From NCBI GenBank assembly GCA_002785065.1, contig PFLI01000188.1:1-6608 (forward strand): 6,608 nt of DNA, written 5' to 3'. Shown piece after piece: positions 1 through 5,360 of the stretch. The stretch's first letter is position 1. The number at the start of each line of letters is the position of its first letter. A model generated the notes under the pieces. That model was given only the letters and a program-made list of their open reading frames with translations. It was not told the origin of the DNA and made no database searches. Source of the stretch: Candidatus Roizmanbacteria bacterium CG_4_10_14_0_8_um_filter_33_9. Lineage in GTDB: Bacteria; Patescibacteriota; Microgenomatia; UBA1406; GWC2-37-13. A program made the translations under genes and the position numbers.

Positions 1-1149
1 AATAAAAGCAAAATCAGCATTTTTTTGAGGTGGCTGATCATATCTTTCAGTTCGACCGTATTTATCAGACTTAAACACCTCAAATTCCCAATCTTTTATG
101 GAATAGGGAGGATTTCCTACGACAATGTCAAATGTTTGTAAATTCCCCTGATTGTTTAAAAACTGCGGTTTTGCTAGCGTATCGCCACGTCTTATATCCG
201 CGCTATCAAGACCATGCAAAAACATATTGATTTTGGCAATAGCAAAAGTACTAATATTGATTTCCTGTCCATACAGATATAAAGAACGGGCAATTTGATC
301 TCCGGATTTATTTTTGAGATAGTTATACGCCTCAAGAAGAAACCCTCCAGAGCCAACTGTCGGATCATATATATGGTCTTTCTGATGAGGTTTTACAATT
401 CCTATTATTACTCTCTCAACTTCTCTCGGACTGTAAAATTGTCCTCCTTTTTTCCCTGCGTCCGCTGCGAACAACTTAATCAAGTATTCATACGCATCAC
501 CCAAAAGATCAGAACTAACATAGTTACTACTAAAATTATATTGGGAGAAATGATTGATAAGTCTTTGAATTGTTTCATTGGGAAACTTATCTTTATTAGC
601 AAAATCCAAATCGTCAAAAATCTTATCGAGTTTTGGACTGTTTACATTGGTTATTTTATCGAAAATGCTGTTTAATTTCTGACCTATGTTTTCTGATACT
701 TCAGTTATGACTGACCAAGAACAATCCTTTGGAACCTGAAAACGATGGTTATAATCAGCTATAGCTAACGTATTATCATTGTATTCATCCATTATTTTTT
801 TATATTCTTCTTCCCATACATCGCTGATCCTTTTATAAAAGAGTAGCCCAAAAATATATTTTTTATAATCCGAACTGTCAATTTTATCTCTCAAAATATC
901 TGCGCTTTTCCACAAAAATTGTTCAAGTTGTTGGAGAGTTAATTTACTCCCTATTTTAGTAATAATTGTTTCAATGTCTTGTTTTCTATATTTTCTATCT
1001 TTTCTTGGTCCAACTCTAAGCGGGACTAAGTCTCCACTTTTCTCCCAATTTCGAAGAGTGTCTGGATGAATATTAAAGATACTTGAAACTTCACCAATTG
1101 ATAGTAATTCGGGAAGTGATCGTAGTTTATTATGAATTAAGTTTAACAT
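1..1149 (-). CDS. hsdM: Type I restriction-modification DNA adenine methyltransferase (HsdM), N-terminal part, with N-terminal HTH
   Basis: The frame is open for 383 codons from the ATG at 1149-1147 and is cut by the left window edge. Residues about 17-60 look like a MerR/excisionase-type helix-turn-helix (SIGEVSSIFNIHPDTLRNWE, then a GPRKDRKYRKQDIE wing). Residues about 75-125 match the helical HsdM N-terminal domain. The N6-adenine methylase domain begins near residue 205, with GGQFYSP (235-241), the SAM-binding motif I DPTVGSGG (262-269), GQE (294-296), RRGD (320-323) and catalytic motif IV NPPY (346-349), then the typical PPQKNADFAF. In the family, HsdM pairs with the specificity subunit HsdS to methylate adenine at a split recognition site and with HsdR to restrict. 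Those partners would lie left of the window. The fused HTH is not part of classical HsdM (E. coli) and may regulate transcription or add DNA contacts; that is inference. Family assignment is firm, start position fairly firm. Confidence 0.93.
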   Translation of the reverse strand, partial: MLNLIHNKLRSLPELLSIGEVSSIFNIHPDTLRNWEKSGDLVPLRVGPRKDRKYRKQDIETIITKIGSKLTLQQLEQFLWKSADILRDKIDSSDYKKYIFGLLFYKRISDVWEEEYKKIMDEYNDNTLAIADYNHRFQVPKDCSWSVITEVSENIGQKLNSIFDKITNVNSPKLDKIFDDLDFANKDKFPNETIQRLINHFSQYNFSSNYVSSDLLGDAYEYLIKLFAADAGKKGGQFYSPREVERVIIGIVKPHQKDHIYDPTVGSGGFLLEAYNYLKNKSGDQIARSLYLYGQEINISTFAIAKINMFLHGLDSADIRRGDTLAKPQFLNNQGNLQTFDIVVGNPPYSIKDWEFEVFKSDKYGRTERYDQPPQKNADFAFI

Positions 1150-1153
1150 ATGT

Positions 1154-1189
1154 ATTATACATTACACCAAATAAAAACGAAAAAGTCAA
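1154..1189 (-). promoter_or_regulatory. Promoter of the hsdM-like gene, nearly leaderless
   Basis: On the minus strand TTGACT (1189-1184) is followed by a 17-base spacer and TGTAAT (1166-1161), a near-consensus sigma-70-type pair. A perfect TATAAT lies just downstream (1159-1154). Transcription from TTGACT/TGTAAT would begin about 5 bases before the ATG at 1149, leaving almost no leader. There is no Shine-Dalgarno sequence, which fits leaderless translation. The -10 region lies in a small palindrome, ATGTAT-A-ATACAT (1150-1162), that overlaps the start and could be an operator. The promoter pair is visible; the operator role is inferred. Confidence 0.6.
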
Positions 1190-1240
1190 CAGCATTTGCT
1201 TCCTATGTTTTCTTAATTTAGTTATGATATAAAAACATAC

Positions 1241-1257
1241 ATACTATAACATAGTAT
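1241..1257. repeat. Inverted repeat ATACTAT-AAC-ATAGTAT
   Basis: Two 7-base arms form a perfect dyad around a 3-base centre in the AT-rich gap between the hsdM-like gene and the tRNA. It shares the TAGTAT core with the palindrome at 1268-1288, giving four copies of that core in alternating orientation within 48 bases. It could be a binding site for a dimeric regulator. AT-rich DNA makes short dyads common, so function is uncertain. Confidence 0.45.
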
Positions 1258-1267
1258 ATTAATATTT

Positions 1268-1288
1268 TATTAGTATAATATACTAATA
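1268..1288. repeat. Perfect 21-base palindrome (10-base arms, 1-base centre)
   Basis: TATTAGTATA and its exact reverse complement flank a single A at 1278. A one-base centre is poor for an RNA hairpin and there is no gene reading into it that needs a terminator, so a DNA-level protein-binding site is more likely than an RNA element. It lies about 80 bases upstream of the hsdM -35 box. Together with the repeat at 1241-1257 it forms a cluster of TAGTAT half-sites. The rest of the gap (about 1290-1350) holds only a T8 run and nothing I can name. Confidence 0.5.
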
Positions 1289-1350
1289 TCTTCATATTTT
1301 GCGTCTTTTTTTTGAGAAGGTTTGTTTTAACGTATTATTAATATCAATAT

Positions 1351-1386
1351 AGTAAGAAGGAAATTGTAGAATTGTCTTATTCTACA
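1351..1386 (-). terminator. Probable intrinsic terminator after the tRNA
   Basis: Read on the minus strand, an 8-base stem (TGTAGAAT at 1386-1379, pairing with ATTCTACA at 1372-1365) with a 6-base loop begins about 18 bases beyond the tRNA 3' end. It is followed by a pyrimidine-rich tail, ATTTCCTTCTTACT. The stem is AT-rich and the T tract is broken, so it is a modest terminator candidate. Its position suits ending the tRNA transcript before the hsdM-like gene, which points the same way. Confidence 0.4.
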
Positions 1387-1404
1387 GTGCTCGTCATACA
1401 ATTG

Positions 1405-1476
1405 TGGCTGGGGTGGGATTCGAACCCACGACCTAACGCTTATGAAACGTGTGCTCTACCGCTGAGCTACCCTGCC
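1405..1476 (-). tRNA. tRNA with CAU anticodon (elongator Met, or Ile2 precursor)
   Basis: The 72-base minus-strand sequence folds as a tRNA: acceptor GGCAGGG/CCCAGCC, D arm GCTC-AGCGGTA-GAGC, anticodon loop TTCATAA with anticodon CAT (plus-strand 1444-1442), 5-base variable loop AGGTC, and T arm GTGGG-TTCGAAT-CCCAC. The discriminator is A and CCA is not encoded. The G1-C72 pair argues against the initiator tRNA, which normally has an unpaired 1-72 in bacteria. Methionine elongator and lysidine-modified Ile2 cannot be separated securely by eye. Two stem mismatches are present: A4 opposite A69, and C27 opposite U43. It is transcribed leftward, towards the hsdM-like gene. Confidence 0.92.
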
Positions 1477-1491
1477 TAAATCTTTGAATCA

Positions 1492-1513
1492 ATAATGTAT
1501 AATTATACATTAT
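1492..1513. promoter_or_regulatory. 22-base perfect palindrome with back-to-back TATAAT boxes (divergent promoter/operator)
   Basis: The arm ATAATGTATAA (1492-1502) is followed directly by its exact reverse complement, ending at the base before the GT2 start codon. The plus strand has TATAAT at 1498-1503, which would start transcription near 1510, only a few bases before the ATG at 1514. The minus strand has TATAAT at 1507-1502, which would start near 1495, about 19 bases before the tRNA. No convincing -35 box is visible on either side. The 11-mer TAATGTATAAT (1493-1503) also occurs on the minus strand at 1164-1154 in the hsdM promoter. The palindrome is certain; promoter use and shared regulation are inferred. 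Confidence 0.5.
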
Positions 1514-2401
1514 ATGACCTCAAAATTAGTTGATTTATCAATTATTATAGTTTCTTTTAATACAGCTCAAATAACACAAGCTTGTGTTCGATCAATAATA
1601 AAATCATTTACTAATACAAGCATCACCTACGAAATAATTATTATTGACAACGCTTCAAATGACAAAACTATAATATTACTGAATCAAATTAACTCTTCTC
1701 ATATTAAAATCATTGAAAATAAAACCAATAGCGGTTTTGCCAAAGCAAATAATCAAGGTGTTTCTTTTGCTTCAGGAAAATACATTCTTCTTTTAAACTC
1801 AGATACGCTTATTCTGGATAAGGCAATAGAAAAAATGCTTATTCAATATAAAAAAGATCCAGAAATACATTTTCTTGGACCAAAATTACTTAATAATGAT
1901 TTAACTGAACAAGCATCTGCTGCACCTTTTTACTCACTTCCTGTAATATTTGGAGCTCTTTTTTTAAAAGGAGACTATTGGGGCTTAACACGTAGTTCAC
2001 CAACTAAATTTATCAAAACGGATTGGGTTTCGGGAGCCTGTATTTTAACCACAAAAGAAAATTATCAAAAACTAAATGGCTTTGATGAGAATATTTTTAT
2101 GTATATGGATGAGGTTGATTTATTATATCGTGGAAGTAAACTTCAACTCTCTACCTATTTTTATCCTAATGCAAAAGTAATACATCTGGGCAGCGGTTCG
2201 AGTAAAGAAAGAACCGAGCCTATTTTACAAGTATATAAAGGTTTTATTTATTTTTACAATAAACATCACAGCTTGACGGAACAATATTTACTGAAAAATA
2301 TGCTAAAATTAAAAGCATATATATCTTTATGGATTGGGAAAGTTATAAATAATTCTTATTTGGTAAAAACGTATGAAAAAGCTCTTGAAATGGCTGGATA
2401 A
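1514..2401 (+). CDS. GT2-family glycosyltransferase (WbbL/rhamnosyltransferase-like)
   Basis: The 295-residue protein has the GT-A fold pattern of inverting family 2 transferases, which move a nucleotide-activated sugar onto a lipid-linked or glycan acceptor at the cytoplasmic membrane face. Visible motifs are the opening strand IIVSFNT (11-17), DNASND (45-50), NSGFAKANN (72-80), the metal-binding LLNSD (93-97), WVSGA (171-175), GFDENIFMYMDEVDLLYR (189-206) with the catalytic-base-type acidic cluster, and H224 after the YPNAKVI strand. Length is typical of WbbL-like enzymes; sugar specificity cannot be read off. An in-frame TAA at 1493-1495 and no other nearby ATG fix the start at 1514, which has no Shine-Dalgarno and probably almost no leader. 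It is the first gene of the operon; its end overlaps the next gene by 29 bases. Confidence 0.92.
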   Translation: MTSKLVDLSIIIVSFNTAQITQACVRSIIKSFTNTSITYEIIIIDNASNDKTIILLNQINSSHIKIIENKTNSGFAKANNQGVSFASGKYILLLNSDTLILDKAIEKMLIQYKKDPEIHFLGPKLLNNDLTEQASAAPFYSLPVIFGALFLKGDYWGLTRSSPTKFIKTDWVSGACILTTKENYQKLNGFDENIFMYMDEVDLLYRGSKLQLSTYFYPNAKVIHLGSGSSKERTEPILQVYKGFIYFYNKHHSLTEQYLLKNMLKLKAYISLWIGKVINNSYLVKTYEKALEMAG

Positions 2402-3908
2402 GAATGTAATTAAACTAGCTTTCATAGGATATATTTTTTTTATTCCTCTTTTTCCCAAACTGCCTTTTAAAATGATCAACTACACTTATATTGCTTTGAG
2501 GCTTGAGGATTTTTACGTCGGTCTTCTTACCATTATTTTTTTAATTCAGATTTACCGGAAACAAATTGTGTTGCAAAAAAAGTTTCTTTTTCCTTTTTTA
2601 ATTTTCTGGGGAGCAGTTTTTCTTTCTTTTCTCTGGGGATTTTTCATTCAAAAAACAATAGAATTTAAACATCTAGGTTTTCTTCATAGTATAAGAAGGG
2701 TTGAATATATGATAAATTTTTTCTTTTTCGTCTCTTCGATTCGAAAAAAAGAAGATTTTCTGTTTTATCTGAAAGCGCTTATGGGAGTAGTTATGGTTGT
2801 ATGTCTTTACGGCATCGGTCAAAAATACCTTGGTTGGCCGGCAGTTCAAACAATGAATCCAGAATATGCTAAGGGATATTTACTTGTTCTAGACGCTAAT
2901 GCTCGGATTTCATCCACATTTGGGGGTCATTACGATCTAGCTGCGTTTCTCATATTTCTTATTCCTGTAATCTTGGGTTGTTTTCTCGCATTTGGAAACT
3001 TTTGGTATTTTTTTATTTTTTTCTTAGCTCTTTTTTCGTTAGTACTCACAGCATCGCGTATATCTTATGGCGCATATTTATTGTCAGCGATTCCCTTCCT
3101 TCTTTTTACCCGAAAATTTAAGTTGACTTTTGTAGTCATTCTTATGACAATCGGACTTACATTATTATCAGGAAACCTTACGAAACGTCTTACCCGCACA
3201 TTTCAACAAAAACAAATTTTCATTGATAAAACAACCGGACAAACCACTGTTCCTCGCCGTTTAAAACCTGATGAACTTCCAATAGGCGACTTTATACCAA
3301 ATAAAAATATCGTTGAGGGACGAGCCACAGGTGTAAATGCGGGAATGCTCAAATTAAATCCTAAAGATGTTTCTGACACTAAGGCAAATCTTCGGGATAA
3401 TATTGTAAGAGAAGCACGATTAGCAGGAAAAACTCTCACGATTGAAGAGGAGGACGCGTTGGTTGAGGAAGCATTTAATAATTTAAAAGTTGTTAGCACT
3501 GTATTACCCGATATTTCATTCTCAACCAGACTACAAGTAGAGTGGCCACGCGCAATAAAAGCATTTTTGCGGAATCCAATACTCGGAAAGGGTCCTTCCT
3601 CAATAACAGAAGCTACAGATAATGATTATCTCCGATCGTTAGGCGAATTCGGTTTGTTAGGAACATTGAGCTTTTTGTATATTTTCTTTTTACTTTCAAA
3701 ATCAATAATAACAAAAATCAAATATGTAAATCAAAAAGAGTCATATCTGCTTATTGGATTATTATTCGGTATTTTTGGACTTCTCGGTAACGCAACATAT
3801 ATTGATGTATTTGAAGCTTCAAAAGTTGCATATATGTTTTGGATGACTATGGGAATTTTTATTGGTTGGACAAACGTCATTCCAATCAAACCGATAAAAT
3901 CAAAGTAA
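2373..3908 (+). CDS. O-antigen ligase/polymerase-like integral membrane protein (Wzy_C type)
   Basis: The 511-residue protein has about 12 hydrophobic segments (roughly 14-30, 47-61, 71-91, 112-123, 133-150, 190-207, 210-226, 234-246, 251-267, 428-446, 457-473, 484-500). The TASRISYGAY stretch (226-235) and the late RLQVEWPRAIKAFLRNPILGKG ... TDNDYLRSLGEFGLLG region (386-430) match the O-antigen ligase/Wzy family, which joins undecaprenyl-linked glycans to an acceptor, or polymerises them, on the outer membrane face. Between the segments ending at 267 and starting at 428, the hydrophilic loop of about 160 residues includes a poorly recognised stretch (about 271-385), longer than in classical WaaL. 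An in-frame TAA at 2364-2366 makes ATG 2373 the earliest ATG start. It overlaps the upstream gene by 29 bases, so translation is probably coupled. Ligase versus polymerase cannot be decided from sequence. Confidence 0.82.
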   Translation: MKKLLKWLDKNVIKLAFIGYIFFIPLFPKLPFKMINYTYIALRLEDFYVGLLTIIFLIQIYRKQIVLQKKFLFPFLIFWGAVFLSFLWGFFIQKTIEFKHLGFLHSIRRVEYMINFFFFVSSIRKKEDFLFYLKALMGVVMVVCLYGIGQKYLGWPAVQTMNPEYAKGYLLVLDANARISSTFGGHYDLAAFLIFLIPVILGCFLAFGNFWYFFIFFLALFSLVLTASRISYGAYLLSAIPFLLFTRKFKLTFVVILMTIGLTLLSGNLTKRLTRTFQQKQIFIDKTTGQTTVPRRLKPDELPIGDFIPNKNIVEGRATGVNAGMLKLNPKDVSDTKANLRDNIVREARLAGKTLTIEEEDALVEEAFNNLKVVSTVLPDISFSTRLQVEWPRAIKAFLRNPILGKGPSSITEATDNDYLRSLGEFGLLGTLSFLYIFFLLSKSIITKIKYVNQKESYLLIGLLFGIFGLLGNATYIDVFEASKVAYMFWMTMGIFIGWTNVIPIKPIKSK

Positions 3909-3911
3909 GGT

Positions 3912-5360
3912 ATGAAAAAAACAGACTATATAATATTAGGATTAATATTGCTCGTAGCGATTATTTTACGATGTTATAAAATTACCGCCCCACTTTCTGA
4001 TGCATATTCATGGAGACAGGCCGATACGGTTTCAGTAGCGCGAAATTTTGTACGTAACGGATTCGATCTATTACATCCACATTATGACGATCTTTCTTCA
4101 ATCCAATCGGGATTAGATAATTCAAAAGGACTTCGTTTTGTTGAAATGCCTATTTATAATGCTCTTTTCGGTCTCACTTATAAAATTTTACCTAATATCC
4201 CAATAGAAGTATGGGGAAGAATTACAACTTTAATTTTTTCTTTAGGTATAATCGGAATTATCTATTATTTATGTCTTCATGAGGTTAATCGCATTTCAGC
4301 CATTACTGCTTCAGGTATTTATGCAATTTTTCCTTCATTTGTGTTTTTTTCACGCGTTGTTCTTCCTGAAACACCTGCGCTGTCTTTCATATTTATTTCC
4401 ATTTTTTTTCTCTATAAAAATACTACGATTGATGATAAGCGCCTCATTTCTTTTTTATACTTATTTTTATCTTTATTATCATTTGCATTAGCAATTCTTA
4501 TTAAGCCAACTGTCATTTTTTATGGAATAGCGCTTGGTTTTCTTTTTATCCGAAAATATGAGTTTGATGTTGTAAAAAAAGCACAACCTTATTTATTTTT
4601 TTTATTAGCTGTTATTCCGTTCTTTCTCTGGAGGCTTTATATTCAACAATTTCCCGAAGGGATTCCTGCAAGTGACTGGCTTATTGCTAGTGTAAATACA
4701 TTTGAAGGACAAAAAAATATTTTTTTTAAACCAGCTTTTTTTCGATGGATTTTTTTTGAACGGATTAATACTATGATTTTCGGAGGATATCTAACTGTTT
4801 TCTTTATCGTAGGACTTGTAAGTAAAAGAAAATCATTGTTTTTACATAGTATTGGTTTTTCTGCCCTTTTATACCTTTTTGTTTTTCAAGGAGGTAATGT
4901 TCAACATGAATATTATCAGACATTAATTCTTCCCCCACTTGCTATATTCACGGGAATTGGAATATCTACTATATTGTCTCATCGAAAAATATTTATACAT
5001 CCTTTAGTTTCATCCTTTCTTATCTGTGTTCTTTGTATTTTTGCTTTTCTATTTTCATACTACTATAAAGTAAAAGATTTTTATACGTACCCTCAAGATC
5101 TGAATTTTATGGCAAAAATTATCCAAACATTTACGTCTCCTACAGATAAAATCGTTGCTGACAGAATGGGAGACACTACTCTATTATATCTATCAGATAG
5201 AAAGGGCTCACCTTTATTGTCGGGAACAGTTGAACAACTAAAAAATAATGGATATCAGTATGTGTTGACTGATCAAAAAAAATCAATAGAAGAATTGTTA
5301 AATGAAAAAGGAGTTCAAATTATTTTTCAAAACAATCAGTTTGCACTTCTTAAACTATGA
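3912..5360 (+). CDS. GT-C membrane glycosyltransferase (ArnT/PMT, GT39-like)
   Basis: The 482-residue protein has an N-terminal membrane helix (about 6-23), then an extracytoplasmic loop with LSDAYSWRQADT (28-39) and EMPIYN (78-83). About ten more helices follow (roughly 104-120, 127-147, 155-168, 179-197, 200-214, 226-241, 286-303, 309-326, 335-352, 364-385). The first-loop acidic residue and the WRQAD motif are typical of the GT39/PMT_2 group, which uses polyprenyl-phosphate sugars on the outer face. RVVLPETP (148-155) and HEYYQ (332-336) also fit this group. Residues about 386-482 form a soluble, probably extracytoplasmic tail. The start lies 3 bases after the previous stop; TAAGG just upstream is too close to the ATG to be a good ribosome site. 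The acceptor (protein or glycan) is unknown. Confidence 0.85.
   Translation: MKKTDYIILGLILLVAIILRCYKITAPLSDAYSWRQADTVSVARNFVRNGFDLLHPHYDDLSSIQSGLDNSKGLRFVEMPIYNALFGLTYKILPNIPIEVWGRITTLIFSLGIIGIIYYLCLHEVNRISAITASGIYAIFPSFVFFSRVVLPETPALSFIFISIFFLYKNTTIDDKRLISFLYLFLSLLSFALAILIKPTVIFYGIALGFLFIRKYEFDVVKKAQPYLFFLLAVIPFFLWRLYIQQFPEGIPASDWLIASVNTFEGQKNIFFKPAFFRWIFFERINTMIFGGYLTVFFIVGLVSKRKSLFLHSIGFSALLYLFVFQGGNVQHEYYQTLILPPLAIFTGIGISTILSHRKIFIHPLVSSFLICVLCIFAFLFSYYYKVKDFYTYPQDLNFMAKIIQTFTSPTDKIVADRMGDTTLLYLSDRKGSPLLSGTVEQLKNNGYQYVLTDQKKSIEELLNEKGVQIIFQNNQFALLKL

Noticed and set aside
295..675. Plus-strand open frame of 126 codons
   Set aside because: It lies antisense inside the hsdM-like gene, whose minus-strand frame carries unmistakable methylase motifs; the plus-strand translation has no recognisable domain.
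1268..1313. Palindrome followed by a T8 run as a plus-strand terminator
   Set aside because: The palindrome has a one-base centre, the T run begins 17 bases beyond it, and no plus-strand gene reads into this site.
1190..1404. Possible small gene, CRISPR array or antitoxin in the gap
   Set aside because: No open frame with a plausible start and no evenly spaced direct repeats were seen; the region is simple AT-rich DNA with dyads.
3203..3499. Minus-strand open frame of 98 codons
   Set aside because: It is antisense to the ligase-like gene's hydrophilic loop, is low-complexity Ser/Leu-rich, and breaks up a well-formed operon.
4279..4491. Plus-strand open frame of 70 codons, hydrophobic
   Set aside because: It is an alternate frame within the GT-C gene; its hydrophobicity comes from the T-rich codons of the membrane helices.
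5357..5360. TGA reassigned to glycine or tryptophan
   Set aside because: The TGA codons at 5358-5360 and 6554-6556 each fall in an ATGA overlap where the protein ends naturally and the next well-supported protein begins, and the proteins use TGG for tryptophan.
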